From: Acidiphilium acidophilum
GTDB lineage: Bacteria; Pseudomonadota; Alphaproteobacteria; Acetobacterales; Acetobacteraceae
Direction of reading: 5' to 3'
Assembly (NCBI RefSeq): GCF_033842475.1
Contig: NZ_JAWXYB010000018.1
Coordinates: 620,001-684,000 of the forward strand
Length of the DNA stretch: 64,000 bases
Part shown: positions 21,221 to 30,185 of the stretch, piece after piece
Position numbering within the stretch: position 1 is the first letter of the stretch
How the letters are laid out: every line of letters begins with the position of its first letter
The notes under the pieces: model-generated
Databases searched by the model: none
What the model saw: only the letters and a program-made list of their open reading frames with translations
What the model was told of the DNA's origin: nothing
Made by a program: the position numbers and the translations under genes

Positions 21221-23872
21221 TCAGCCTTTCGCGGCTTTGGGTTCGGGCTTCGCTTTCGCTTTGAGCGCGGCCTTGGGTTTTGCCGTGGGTTTCGGGCGGG
21301 CCGCCGCTTTGGCCGGTGCCCCCCCCTCGGCGGCCGGTTTCCGCGCCGGTGCCTTGCCGCCCTTTTTGCCCTTCGGTGCCAAAGTCTTGCCCTTCTCGGC
21401 GAGCAGGGCGATCGCTTCATCGAGGGTGATCGTATCGAGTTCGGTACCGCGCGGCAGGTTGGCCACGGTCTTGCCGTGCTGCGCATAAGGCCCGAACCGC
21501 CCCTTGCGCACCATCACCGGATCGCCGCCTTTCGGATGCGGCCCCAGCTCGCGAATGCCTTCCTGCTTTTTGGCCAGCACCATCACCGCCCGGTTCAGAC
21601 CGACCGCGAGAACATCGTCGTCCTTATCGAGCGAGGCGAAAATCGGCCCCATCTTCACATAGGGACCGAACCGGCCGATCCCGGCCTGGATTTCCGCCTT
21701 GGTCTCGGGGTGCACCCCGACCACACGGGGCAATGACAGCAGGCCGAGCGCCTGTTCCAGCGTCAGATCATCGCCGGTGACGCCCTTGGGCAGCGCCGCC
21801 CGGCGCGGCTTGGCCTTCTTGTCCTCCGGATCGGGTTCGCCGAGCTGGATATACAGGCCATAAGGCCCGCGCCGCAGCGTGACCGGAATGCCATCGGCGT
21901 TTTCGCCCAGCACCTTCATGCCGTCGCGCAGCGTATCGCCGCCGTCCTCGGCGCCGTCGATCGCGAGTTTGCGGGTGTACTGGCACTCCGGATAATTCGA
22001 GCAGCCGATGAACGAACCGTAGCGGCCCAGCTTCAGGCCCAGCCGCCCGGTGCCGCAGGCCTGGCACACACGCGGGTCGGTGCCGTCCTCGCGCGCGGGG
22101 AAAAAATGCGGCCCCAACTCCTCATCGAGCGCATCGATGACATCGCCGATCTTCAAATCCCTGGTCTGGTCGATCGCGTTCGAGAAATCGACCCAGAAAT
22201 CCCGCATCACCCGGCGCCAGTCGAGCTTGCCGTCCGAGACCTCGTCGAGTTTTTCCTCCAGCGCCGCGGAAAACCCGGTCTCGACATAACGGCCAAAGAA
22301 ACTCACCAGAAACGCGGTGACCAGCCGGCCGCGATCCTCGGGAATGAACCGCCGCGCGTCCATCCGCACGTAATTCCGCTCGCGCAGCACGGTCAGGATC
22401 GAGGCATAGGTCGAAGGCCGCCCGATCCCCAACTCCTCCATTTTCTTGACCAGTGTCGCCTCGGAATAGCGCGGCGGCGGCTGGGTGAAATGCTGATCCG
22501 CCGTCACCTTGCCCCGGTTCAGCGGGTCGGATTTGACCATCGGCGGCAACAGCCGGGAGTCCTCGTCCTCAGCGTTGTCCTCAAGTTCCTCGCGATAGAG
22601 TTTCAAAAACCCGTCGAACGCGAGGATCGAGCCGGTGGCGCGCAACACCGTGCCGGACCCGTCGCCGATATCGACGCTGGTCTGGTCGAGCTCCGCCGAT
22701 TGCATCTGCGAGGCGAGAGCGCGCTTGTAGATCAGCTCATACAGCCGTGCCTGCTCGTTATTGAGGTGGCGCGCCGCGCGCTCCGGCGTCAGGGTGAAAT
22801 CGGTCGGGCGGATCGCCTCATGGGCTTCCTGCGCATTCTTGGCCTTGGTCTGGTATTCGCGCGGCGCGGCGGGGAGATATTCGGTCCCGAACGCCGTGCC
22901 GATCTGGCTGCGCACCGCATTGATCGCCTCGCGCGCCATCTGCACGCCATCGGTCCGCATGTAGGTGATCAGACCCACGGTTTCGCCGCCGATCTCGACC
23001 CCCTCGTAAAGCTGCTGCGCCGTCCGCATGATCTGCTGCGCCGTCATGTGCAGCTTGCGCGAGGCATCCTGCTGGAGCGTCGAGGTGGTGAAGGGTGGCG
23101 GCGGATTGCGCCGCGTGCGCTTTTTTTCGACCGCGACGACCGAAAACGCGCCGCGCTCGACCGCAGCCTTCGCGGCCATTGCCGCCGCCTCGTTCGGCAG
23201 ATCGAACTGATCGAGCTTCCTGCCGTTCAGATGGGTCAGCCGGGCATGGAACGGAGCCCCGCCCGGCGTGGTGAATCCGGCCTCGATCGTCCAGTATTCG
23301 CGATTGCGGAAAACCTCGATCTCGGCTTCCCGCTCGCAGATCAGCCGCAGCGCGACCGACTGCACCCGCCCCGCCGACTTGCTGCCGGGCAGCTTGCGCC
23401 ACAGCACCGGCGAGAGGGTGAACCCCACCAGATAATCCAGCGCCCGGCGCGCCAGATACGCCTCGATCAGCGGGGTATCGAGTTCGCGCGGTGCCCGCAT
23501 CGCGGCCTGGACCGCCGATTTGGTGATCTCGTTGAAGGTGATCCGCCGGACGATCTTGCCCTTCAGCGAATGCCGCGCCTCCAGCATCGCCCGCACGTGC
23601 CAGGAAATCGCCTCGCCTTCCCGATCCGGGTCGGTCGCCAGATACAGGGTGTCGGCGCCCTTGAGCGCCTTGGCAATCGCCGCCACCTGCTTGTCGCCCC
23701 GCGCATCCTCTTCCCAGGACATCGCGAAATCCTCGTCCGGGCGCACCGAACCGTCCCGCGCCGGCAGGTCACGGACATGGCCGAACGAGGCCAGCACGGT
23801 GAACCCGTCGCCGAGATATTTGTTGATCGTCTTGGCCTTGGCCGGTGATTCGACGACGACGATTGCGTTCAT
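21221..23872 (-). CDS. topA: DNA topoisomerase I
   Basis: This type IA topoisomerase relaxes negative supercoils. The 883 residues contain the Toprim domain at the start (VVVESPAKAKTI, YLATDPDREGEAISWH), the active-site Tyr in GLITYMRTDGV, and a zinc ribbon with C-x2-C...C-x4-C spacing (VCQACGTGRLG ... FIGCSNYPECQY). Three topoisomerase C-terminal repeats follow (RRGPYGLYIQLGE, GIGRFGPYVKMGP, RKGRFGPYAQHGK), then a Lys/Ala/Pro-rich basic tail of about 60 residues, as common in alphaproteobacteria. dprA lies immediately upstream (19 bases), a conserved neighbour. Confidence 0.98.
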   Translation of the reverse strand: MNAIVVVESPAKAKTINKYLGDGFTVLASFGHVRDLPARDGSVRPDEDFAMSWEEDARGDKQVAAIAKALKGADTLYLATDPDREGEAISWHVRAMLEARHSLKGKIVRRITFNEITKSAVQAAMRAPRELDTPLIEAYLARRALDYLVGFTLSPVLWRKLPGSKSAGRVQSVALRLICEREAEIEVFRNREYWTIEAGFTTPGGAPFHARLTHLNGRKLDQFDLPNEAAAMAAKAAVERGAFSVVAVEKKRTRRNPPPPFTTSTLQQDASRKLHMTAQQIMRTAQQLYEGVEIGGETVGLITYMRTDGVQMAREAINAVRSQIGTAFGTEYLPAAPREYQTKAKNAQEAHEAIRPTDFTLTPERAARHLNNEQARLYELIYKRALASQMQSAELDQTSVDIGDGSGTVLRATGSILAFDGFLKLYREELEDNAEDEDSRLLPPMVKSDPLNRGKVTADQHFTQPPPRYSEATLVKKMEELGIGRPSTYASILTVLRERNYVRMDARRFIPEDRGRLVTAFLVSFFGRYVETGFSAALEEKLDEVSDGKLDWRRVMRDFWVDFSNAIDQTRDLKIGDVIDALDEELGPHFFPAREDGTDPRVCQACGTGRLGLKLGRYGSFIGCSNYPECQYTRKLAIDGAEDGGDTLRDGMKVLGENADGIPVTLRRGPYGLYIQLGEPDPEDKKAKPRRAALPKGVTGDDLTLEQALGLLSLPRVVGVHPETKAEIQAGIGRFGPYVKMGPIFASLDKDDDVLAVGLNRAVMVLAKKQEGIRELGPHPKGGDPVMVRKGRFGPYAQHGKTVANLPRGTELDTITLDEAIALLAEKGKTLAPKGKKGGKAPARKPAAEGGAPAKAAARPKPTAKPKAALKAKAKPEPKAAKG

Positions 23873-23891
23873 CTCGGAAGATTTTTCCAGT

Positions 23892-25013
23892 TCAGGGGGC
23901 GAGGAGCAGCCCGATTTTATTGCCAGGCAAAGTCTCGATCCGTCCGGCGAGTTCCAGTTCCATCAGCACGGCAACCAGGGCGGACGGGGAGAACTGGCAG
24001 TGCAGCGCCAATTCGTCAACCGGGACCGGACTGGCGGATAACAACCTGGGGATGTCGCGCCGCGCCCGATCCAGCTCCGATGCGCCGGATTCGAGCAGAG
24101 CTACCGGTTCAGCGAAGCCGGGCGGGGCCGGGGCGATCCGCGTATCGGCGAACAGCGCGCCGGGCCGGTCCGGCAGGTTCATCAGCACGTCCCCGGCGGA
24201 TTCCGTCAGATGCGCGCCCTGCCGGATCAGATCGTTGGTGCCGCGCGCCCGCGCATCGAGCGGCGAGCCCGGTACCGCGAACAACTCGCGCCCGTAATCC
24301 AGCGCATAGCGCGCGGTGATCAGGCTGCCCGAGCGGAGGGCGGCCTCGATCACCACGACCCCGAGGGCGAGCCCGGCGATGATGCGGTTGCGCTTGGGAA
24401 AATGCCGCGCCATCGGCGCGGTCCCCGGCGGTGCTTCCGCGATCAGCACGCCGCGCTCGGCGATCTCCGCCTGGAGCGCCTTGTGCTCGGGCGGATAGAC
24501 CACGTCCAACCCGCCGGGGATCGCCGCAATCGTGGTGCCGGTGCGCAACGCCGCGACATGCGCCGCCGCGTCGATCCCGCGCGCGAGGCCGGAGGCGATC
24601 GGCCGTCCGGACGCCGCAAGCTCCGCCGCAATATCGGCGGCAACGCGGCAGCCATTGACCGAGGCATTGCGCGCCCCGACCACCGCGACGATGGGTTTGT
24701 GCAGAATGGCGACATCGCCGAGCACCGCGATCATCGGCGGCGCATCCGGCAGCAGCGCCAGCAGCTTCGGATAATCCGGCTCGCCCAAAAACAGCAACGT
24801 CGCGCCAAGCGTATCGAACCGGTCGATCTCGCGCCGGACATCCCCGGCGTTCGGCACGAACGGCGCCTTCGCCCGCCCGCCGGCCCGCGCCAGCGCCGGG
24901 ATCGCGGCCAGCGCCTCTTCCGGCGTGTCGAACCGCGCCCGCAGGCGCCGGTAGGTTTGCGGCCCGACCCCCTCGGTGCGGATCAGCCGCAGCAGGGCGA
25001 CCCGGTCGATCAC
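23892..25013 (-). CDS. dprA: DNA-processing protein DprA (Smf)
   Basis: DprA binds incoming single-stranded DNA and loads RecA during natural transformation; many non-competent bacteria also keep it. The 373 residues have an N-terminal helix-hairpin-like segment (IRTEGVGPQTYRRL), the Rossmann-like core with VVGARNASVNGCRVA, SGLARGIDAAAHVAAL, GGLDVVYPPEH and LITARYALDYGRELFAVPGS, and a C-terminal winged helix of the DprA type. The GTG at 25013 is chosen because it overlaps the plsY stop by 4 bases (GTGA). Confidence 0.95.
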   Translation of the reverse strand: MIDRVALLRLIRTEGVGPQTYRRLRARFDTPEEALAAIPALARAGGRAKAPFVPNAGDVRREIDRFDTLGATLLFLGEPDYPKLLALLPDAPPMIAVLGDVAILHKPIVAVVGARNASVNGCRVAADIAAELAASGRPIASGLARGIDAAAHVAALRTGTTIAAIPGGLDVVYPPEHKALQAEIAERGVLIAEAPPGTAPMARHFPKRNRIIAGLALGVVVIEAALRSGSLITARYALDYGRELFAVPGSPLDARARGTNDLIRQGAHLTESAGDVLMNLPDRPGALFADTRIAPAPPGFAEPVALLESGASELDRARRDIPRLLSASPVPVDELALHCQFSPSALVAVLMELELAGRIETLPGNKIGLLLAP

Positions 25014-25588
25014 GCCCCGAGCTTGATCCGCGGTTCGGTCCCGGCACGCAGCCGCGCGATATTGGCGCGATGCTTGTAAACCACCAACGCCGCGATCACG
25101 ACCGCCCCGAGCGCCACCGGCCCATCGCCCAGTATCAGCGCCACGACCGGCGCAGTGGCAAACGCGGTCAATGCCGCGAGCGAGGAATATTTCCGCCACA
25201 CCGCCATGCCGAGCCAGACCGCGCAGGCGATCAGACCGACCACGAAGGCCTGCGCCAGCAACACACCGAGTCCGACCGCAACCCCCTTGCCGCCCTTGAA
25301 GCGCAGCCACACCGGATACAGATGGCCGATCACCGCGAACAACCCGGCGATCACCACCAGCCAGCGCCCTTCATTGTGCATCAGCAACACCGCGACCACG
25401 CCCTTCAGCGCGTCGAGCACCAGCGTGAGCGCCGCCAGCCCTTTCCGCCCGGTCCGCAGCACATTGGTCGCCCCGATATTGCCCGAGCCGATCTTGCGCA
25501 CATCGCCGAGCCCGGCGGCGCGGGTCAGGATCAGCCCGAACGGCACCGCCCCCAGCAGATAACCCGCCAATGCCGCCAGAACGATCAT
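25010..25588 (-). CDS. plsY: Acyl-phosphate:glycerol-3-phosphate acyltransferase
   Basis: PlsY transfers the acyl chain from acyl-phosphate to glycerol-3-phosphate, the first committed step of phospholipid synthesis. This 192-residue inner-membrane protein has about five helices and the three cytoplasmic active-site motifs, seen here as RKIGSGNIGATNVLRTGRKG, WLRFKGGKGVAVGLG and the C-terminal VVYKHRANIARL. Its ATG overlaps the pyrC stop (ATGA, 25585-25588) and its stop overlaps the dprA start. Confidence 0.96.
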   Translation of the reverse strand: MIVLAALAGYLLGAVPFGLILTRAAGLGDVRKIGSGNIGATNVLRTGRKGLAALTLVLDALKGVVAVLLMHNEGRWLVVIAGLFAVIGHLYPVWLRFKGGKGVAVGLGVLLAQAFVVGLIACAVWLGMAVWRKYSSLAALTAFATAPVVALILGDGPVALGAVVIAALVVYKHRANIARLRAGTEPRIKLGA

Positions 25589-26859
25589 CCGAACACCCTC
25601 ACACCGGCTTTCCAGGTCCCGACCACCACGCCCTCGACCGCCCGCCCGTCGAACGGCGTGTTCTGCGCCTTGCCCGGCAGCCGGCCCGCCTCGATCCGCC
25701 AGGAGCGGTCCGGCGCGAACAGGCACAGATCGGCAGGCCTTCCCTTCGCGATCCGCCCCGCCCCCAGCCCGAACCGCCGCGCCGGACGATCGGTCAGCAG
25801 CGACAGCGCCGTATTCAGCCCCAACGCACCGGACTGCACCTGCGCCAGCGTGATCGCGAGCAAGGTCGCGAGCCCCGCACCGCCCGGCGCCGCCTCGGCA
25901 AACGGCAGGCGCTTGTCATCGGCATCGCGCGGCTGATGATCCGAAGCGACGGCATCGATCGTGCCATCCGCCAGCGCCGCCACCACCGCCAGCCGGTCGT
26001 CCTCGGTCCGCAACGGCGGCGACAGCTTGGCGTAGCTCCGGAAATCGCCGATCGCGGTTTCGTTCAGATCGAAATAGGGCGGCGCGGTATCGCAACTCAC
26101 CGCCAGCCCGCGCGATTTCGCCGCCCGGATCAGCGCCAGCGCCGCCCCGGTCGAGACATGCGCGAAATGCACCGCCCCGCCGGTCAATTCCACCAGCATG
26201 ATATCGCGCGCCACCATCATCGCTTCGGCGCATACCGGTATCCCCGGCAACCCCATCAGCGTCGCCCGCGCCCCCGAGGTCGCCGCCCCGCCGGCGGCCA
26301 GGCTCGGCTCCTCGGGATGCTGCACGATCATCGCCCCGAACCCGCGCGCATACGACAGTGCCCGCCGCATCAACCCGGCTGACCCGATCGCCCGCGCCCC
26401 GTCGGAAAACGCGATCGCCCCCGCCGCCCGCAGCAGCCCGTATTCCGCGATGCTCTCGCCCCTGCACCCGCGCGTCGCCGCCCCATAGGGCGCGATGGTG
26501 ATCCGCCCGGTCGCCTCGCCCGCACCCGCGAGTGCCCGCACCAGCGCCGGATCGTCGGTCGGCGGCGCGTTGTCCGGCAGCACCGCGATCGTGGTGATCC
26601 CGCCCGCGCTCGCCGCCAGCGCCGCCGAGCCGATCGTCTCGCGATACTCGAACCCCGGTTCGCCGAGCGAGGCGCGCACATCCACCAACCCCGGACACAG
26701 CACGCAATCCGCACCCTCCACGATCGCCGCACCCTCGGGCCGCCCGAGCCCCGCCCCGAAATCCGCGATCGTCCCGCCGCGCAGCAGGCAATCGCCCACC
26801 GCATCGTGCCCGGAGGCCGGATCGATGATCCGCGCGCCGATGATCAGCGTGTCACGCAT
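25585..26859 (-). CDS. pyrC: Dihydroorotase-like protein lacking metal ligands (PyrC'/PyrX type)
   Basis: By length (424 residues) and context next to pyrB it is a class I dihydroorotase homologue. The catalytic HxH motif that normally reads DxHxHLREPG is replaced by [13 protein letters not shown], and the PHH motif of strand six is replaced by [14 protein letters not shown] and SDHQPRD remain. Loss of the metal ligands is typical of the non-catalytic PyrC' partners that stabilise aspartate transcarbamoylase, so an active dihydroorotase would have to be encoded elsewhere. The start [11 protein letters not shown] at 26859 overlaps pyrB by 8 bases. Confidence 0.9.
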   Translation of the reverse strand: MRDTLIIGARIIDPASGHDAVGDCLLRGGTIADFGAGLGRPEGAAIVEGADCVLCPGLVDVRASLGEPGFEYRETIGSAALAASAGGITTIAVLPDNAPPTDDPALVRALAGAGEATGRITIAPYGAATRGCRGESIAEYGLLRAAGAIAFSDGARAIGSAGLMRRALSYARGFGAMIVQHPEEPSLAAGGAATSGARATLMGLPGIPVCAEAMMVARDIMLVELTGGAVHFAHVSTGAALALIRAAKSRGLAVSCDTAPPYFDLNETAIGDFRSYAKLSPPLRTEDDRLAVVAALADGTIDAVASDHQPRDADDKRLPFAEAAPGGAGLATLLAITLAQVQSGALGLNTALSLLTDRPARRFGLGAGRIAKGRPADLCLFAPDRSWRIEAGRLPGKAQNTPFDGRAVEGVVVGTWKAGVRVFG

Positions 26860-27787
26860 TGCGCAGCGCCGTCCGCGCCAGCACATCGAGCACCGCCATC
26901 CGCACCGCCACCCCCATCTCGACCTGTTCGCGGATTACCGAGCGCGTGACGTCATCGGCCACCTGGCTGTCGATTTCGACACCCCGGTTCATCGGCCCCG
27001 GATGCATCACCAGCGCGTCCGGCTTCGCGAATGCCAGCTTCGCGGCATCCAGCCCGTAGAAGCTGAAAAACTCCCGCGCGCTCGGGATCATTCCGCCGCT
27101 CATCCGCTCGGTCTGCAACCGCAGCGCCATAACAATATCGGCGTCGCGCAACCCCTCGCGCATATCGTGAAACACGCTCACCCCGAACTGCTCGATCCCC
27201 GACGGGATCAGCGTCGGCGGCCCGACCACCCGCACCCTGCTGCCCATCGCGGTCAGCAGCAATATGTTCGAGCGCGCCACCCGCGAATGCGCGATATCGC
27301 CGCAGATCGCGATGGTCAGGCCTTCCAGCGTTCCCTTGTGGCGGCGGATCGTCAGCGCATCGAGCAGCGCCTGGGTCGGGTGCTCGTGCATGCCATCCCC
27401 GGCATTGATCACCGCGGCATCCACCTTCTGCGCCAGCAATGCCGGCGCGCCCGAGGCCTTGTGGCGCACCACCAGCAGATCGCAATTCATCGCATTCAGC
27501 GTCGCCGCCGTATCGAGCAGGGTCTCGCCCTTGGAGACCGACGAGGTCGAGACCGACATGTTGATCACATCCGCGCCCAGCCGCTTGCCCGCAAGTTCGA
27601 AACTGGTGCGGGTCCGGGTCGAATCCTCGAAGAACAGATTGATCAGCGTCCGCCCCCGCAGCACGTCCCGCCGGGTCTTGCCGGAGCGGTTGAGCAGCGC
27701 ATAGCTTTCCGCCAGATCGAGCAACGCCGAGATATCGCGCGGGTGCAGAGTCTCGATCCCCAGAAGATGGCGCATCGGCAATCGCAT
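26852..27787 (-). CDS. pyrB: Aspartate carbamoyltransferase catalytic chain
   Basis: PyrB condenses carbamoyl phosphate with aspartate in pyrimidine synthesis. Its 311 residues contain the carbamoyl-phosphate site [13 protein letters not shown], the mobile loop [24 protein letters not shown], the 240s-type region ALRLQTERM and the C-terminal [14 protein letters not shown]. It heads the pyrB-pyrC-plsY-dprA-topA leftward cluster, with pyrC overlapping its 3' end. No pyrI regulatory chain is seen, which agrees with a PyrB-PyrC' dodecamer. Confidence 0.98.
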   Translation of the reverse strand: MRLPMRHLLGIETLHPRDISALLDLAESYALLNRSGKTRRDVLRGRTLINLFFEDSTRTRTSFELAGKRLGADVINMSVSTSSVSKGETLLDTAATLNAMNCDLLVVRHKASGAPALLAQKVDAAVINAGDGMHEHPTQALLDALTIRRHKGTLEGLTIAICGDIAHSRVARSNILLLTAMGSRVRVVGPPTLIPSGIEQFGVSVFHDMREGLRDADIVMALRLQTERMSGGMIPSAREFFSFYGLDAAKLAFAKPDALVMHPGPMNRGVEIDSQVADDVTRSVIREQVEMGVAVRMAVLDVLARTALRNA

Positions 27788-27841
27788 GGCGCCTGCATAC
27801 CGAAACGCCGGTCCGGCGCAATCCCCCGCCGCGTCGCGCCT

Positions 27842-28525
27842 CTACTGCGTCGCCCACACGATCCGGTGGATCGCGACGATCTGCTCGGGGGCGAAACTCC
27901 GCATCGGGTGCTCGGGGTTGAAACTGCTCAACTCGATCCGCTTGACGCTGCGCCGCGTCAGCACCTTGGCCATCACCTCGCCCTCCGCCGTGCGCGCCAC
28001 CACCCGGTCACCGGTCCGCACCGGGGCGGCGGGCGACACAACAATGATGTCCCCCTCGCGATACACCGGCTCCATCGATTCGCCATGGATCGTCAGGCCG
28101 AACGCGTGCGGATCGTCGGCCAAAGCCGCCTCGGTGCGCGGCAACGCGACATGATCCCAGCCACCCCCGGTCGGATAGCCGCCATCGTCGAAAAACCCGT
28201 CCTGCCCCGCCTGCGCCAGCCCGATCACCGGCACCCGCCGCGCTCCCGCGCGCGGCGGCGACAAAGCCCGCGCCCCCTGCACCAGCCCGGCGAAGGCATC
28301 GATCCCCGCCCCGGTCGCGATCAGCACCTTGGCGATGCTCTCGGTCGACGGCCAGCGCAGCTTGCCCTCGTTGGTCCGGCGTTTCGAGGGGTTGAAACTG
28401 GTCGGGTCGAGTCCCGCCCGCTTGGCCAGACCCGAGGTGGACAACCCCCGTTCCGCCGCCAGTGTATCGATCGCCCGCCAGATATCTTCGTGTCGCATCC
28501 GCTTGTTCTTAACGGATTCTGCCAT
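27842..28525 (-). CDS. XRE-S24 (LexA/CI-like) transcriptional repressor
   Basis: The 227-residue protein has an N-terminal helix-turn-helix (GLSTSGLAKRAGLDPTSFNPSKR) and a C-terminal S24 signal-peptidase-like domain with the nucleophile Ser in IHGESMEPVYREGD and the Lys in EVMAKVLTRR, as in LexA and phage CI repressors that cleave themselves after DNA damage. No obvious Ala-Gly cleavage site with the usual spacing stands out; LAQAGQDGFF is the best candidate. It is not LexA itself, which has a different N-terminal domain. The start may be the ATG at 28498 (MRHEDIW), which would place a GTTC operator in the leader. It diverges from two small genes. Confidence 0.88.
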   Translation of the reverse strand: MAESVKNKRMRHEDIWRAIDTLAAERGLSTSGLAKRAGLDPTSFNPSKRRTNEGKLRWPSTESIAKVLIATGAGIDAFAGLVQGARALSPPRAGARRVPVIGLAQAGQDGFFDDGGYPTGGGWDHVALPRTEAALADDPHAFGLTIHGESMEPVYREGDIIVVSPAAPVRTGDRVVARTAEGEVMAKVLTRRSVKRIELSSFNPEHPMRSFAPEQIVAIHRIVWATQ

Positions 28526-28550
28526 CTTGGGAAGTATTTTTTAGGAACAA
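28503..28550. promoter_or_regulatory. Inverted GTTC-containing operator candidate near the S24 repressor start
   Basis: TTGTTCTTAA (28503-28512) and TTAGGAACAA (28541-28550) form an inverted repeat with one mismatch. The first half-site also reads GTTC-N7-ATTC (28505-28519), one base from the alphaproteobacterial LexA consensus. Position around the start of the repressor gene suggests autoregulation. Confidence 0.45.
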
Positions 28551-28564
28551 ACTCCGTTTTTCGC

Positions 28565-28593
28565 TTGCGTAGCCCACAACCTCCGGTTAACTT
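28565..28593 (+). promoter_or_regulatory. Candidate sigma-70 promoter for the 28623 gene
   Basis: TTGCGT (28565-28570), a 17-base spacer and TAACTT (28588-28593) form a plausible -35/-10 pair, with a predicted start near 28600, inside the adjacent GTTC-N7-GTTC box. Confidence 0.4.
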
Positions 28594-28608
28594 GTTCTTG
28601 TTATGTTC
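28594..28608 (+). promoter_or_regulatory. Perfect GTTC-N7-GTTC (alphaproteobacterial SOS/LexA-type box)
   Basis: GTTCTTGTTATGTTC is an exact match to the GTTC-N7-GTTC motif bound by LexA in alphaproteobacteria. It covers the predicted transcription start of the small gene at 28623 and shares the TTGTTCTT word with the operator candidate near the S24 repressor, so either LexA or the local S24 protein could bind. Confidence 0.6.
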
Positions 28609-28622
28609 ACACGGAGTTCCCC

Positions 28623-29045
28623 ATGCCCTTCGATATCGGCGCCGCCCGTTCAGCGGAATTACCGAACGAAATCAAACCATTCACCTCGGCGGAGCGCGCC
28701 TGGCTCTGGACCGCCGCCTGTCTCGCCGCACGACGCGCCGGAAAACCCTCGCCGCTCGAAGCTGCCGCACCCTGCCGGCCCGAAACCATCCTCGTCTGCC
28801 TCCAGCGCCTTTATCGCGCGGGCCGGATCGATGTGGTCCACGCCGAGGTTCTGCGCCGCTGGGGCGATCGCGGCCGCCCGCCACCCCGGCCCCGCCGCGC
28901 CGACCGCAGCGACTGGCACCAGTGGCAGCAGGCGATGTTCGTGCTCGATTACACGCTCCGCCGGCAGGGCATCGTCGCCGGCTTCGACCTCGGGCCTGAC
29001 CCGGCACCCGAAAAAATTTTCCCCACGCTAGGACTAAGTTCTTAG
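28623..29045 (+). CDS. Unrecognised 140-residue protein, possibly SOS-controlled
   Basis: No family is recognised. The protein is basic and rich in Trp and Arg, with an N-terminal FTSAERAWLWTAACLAARRAG helix, a middle PCRPETILVCLQRLYRAGRID that resembles a small helical DNA-binding or regulatory domain, an Arg/Pro-rich linker, and WHQWQQAMFVLDYTLRRQG near the end. It is preceded by a perfect GTTC-N7-GTTC box and lies divergent from the S24 repressor, which suggests control by DNA damage or by that repressor. Confidence 0.7.
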   Translation: MPFDIGAARSAELPNEIKPFTSAERAWLWTAACLAARRAGKPSPLEAAAPCRPETILVCLQRLYRAGRIDVVHAEVLRRWGDRGRPPPRPRRADRSDWHQWQQAMFVLDYTLRRQGIVAGFDLGPDPAPEKIFPTLGLSS

Positions 29046-29085
29046 AAACGAGCGAAATTCCACCCGCAATCCCAAGGAGACCTAC

Positions 29086-29316
29086 ATGGCATTCAACCTG
29101 CGCAACCTTTCCGTCCTCGCCTACGCGAACGGCTTCACCCTCTGGCATTATCGCGCCGGCGAGGAACAACTGGCCGCGCTCGATGGCGAGACCTATTTCG
29201 CCGAAGCCGGCGACCTGATCGCCCCCGGCGACATCATCATGGCCTCGGGCAGCCACGGTGCGCGCATGGGTGCCGTCAGCCGGCGCGGCGCGCATCTCGT
29301 CCTCAACGCGATGTGA
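29086..29316 (+). CDS. Unrecognised 76-residue protein
   Basis: This small protein begins AFNLRNLSVLAYANGFTLWHYR and continues with an acidic middle (DGETYFAEAGDLIAPGDIIM) and a C-terminal GAVSRRGAHLVLNAM. It looks like a compact beta-rich domain; similar small proteins occur, as far as I recall, in prophage-related contexts, but I cannot name a family. It follows the previous gene by 40 bases, has AAGGAGA just upstream of its ATG, and a GTTCTTAGAAAC word (29038-29049) near the end of the gap. Confidence 0.65.
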   Translation: MAFNLRNLSVLAYANGFTLWHYRAGEEQLAALDGETYFAEAGDLIAPGDIIMASGSHGARMGAVSRRGAHLVLNAM

Positions 29317-29384
29317 CGCTGCCGAACCGATCCGTGGCCGGCGGGGGCGTTGCCTCCGCCCCGGCCTGCTCCTATGCCTTGCCC

Positions 29385-30185
29385 ATGACCCTGACCATCG
29401 CGATCAGCCAGACGGCGGGATGTTTCGCCGATCCCGCAGCGGCGCTGGACCTGCTCGATGCCACCGCGCGCCGGGCCCGCGCCGCGCAGGCGGACCTGCT
29501 CGTCCTGCCCGAATTGTTCTGCACCGGCTACAATCTCGGCGCCGCCCGCGCCCGCAGCCTCGCGATGACGCCGGACGATGAAACGTTCGATCGCCTCCGC
29601 GCCATCGCCCGCGCCCACGGCACCGCGATCTGCCTCGGCTTTCCCGAACGCGCGGATGAACACATCGCCAACAGTGCCGCCCTGATCGATGCCACCGGCG
29701 ACATCCTCCTGATCTACCGGAAAATTCATCTGTTCGGCGCGCTCGACCGCGCCATGTTCAGCCTCCGGGGCGATCGCTTCTCGGTCGTTTCCTGGCGCGG
29801 CCTGAAGCTCGGTCTCGCGATCTGCTACGACATCGAATTCCCCGAAACCGCCCGCGCCCTCGCCATCGCCGGGGCCGACCTCGTTCTGGTCCCGACCGCG
29901 CTGATGCCGCCCTACGATATCGTGGCCGATCACCTGATCCCGACCCGCGCCTATGAAAATCAGGTGTTCATCGCCTACGCCAACCATTGCGGCAGCGAGG
30001 ACGGGCTCGCCTATATCGGCAAATCCTCGATCTGCGGGCCGGATGGCGCGGTGCTCGCCAAGGCTGCCGACGGTCCCGCGCTGATCACGGCCACGATCGA
30101 TCCCGCGCATCAGGCCGAAATCCGTGCCCGCGATCCGCTCCTGGCCGATCGCCGCGCGCCTCTCTACCGGAGCCTCGCGACATGA
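29385..30185 (+). CDS. davA: 5-aminopentanamidase (delta-aminovaleramidase)
   Basis: This nitrilase-superfamily amidase hydrolyses 5-aminopentanamide to 5-aminovalerate and ammonia in the monooxygenase route of lysine breakdown. The catalytic triad is visible: Glu43 in LPELFCTGYN, Lys113 in YRKIHLFG and Cys147 in AICYDIEFPE. Stretches such as HLFGALDRAMFS and LVPTALMPPYD closely match what I remember of Pseudomonas putida DavA. The 266-residue length fits. The ATG at 29385 is chosen over an upstream start that adds a Pro/Ala-rich leader. Its stop overlaps the davB start (ATGA), and that pairing strengthens the call. Confidence 0.9.
   Translation: MTLTIAISQTAGCFADPAAALDLLDATARRARAAQADLLVLPELFCTGYNLGAARARSLAMTPDDETFDRLRAIARAHGTAICLGFPERADEHIANSAALIDATGDILLIYRKIHLFGALDRAMFSLRGDRFSVVSWRGLKLGLAICYDIEFPETARALAIAGADLVLVPTALMPPYDIVADHLIPTRAYENQVFIAYANHCGSEDGLAYIGKSSICGPDGAVLAKAADGPALITATIDPAHQAEIRARDPLLADRRAPLYRSLAT

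Noticed and set aside
27842-28525. Considered as LexA itself
   Set aside because: The N-terminal domain is an XRE-like helix-turn-helix rather than the LexA winged helix, and the usual LexA neighbours are absent.
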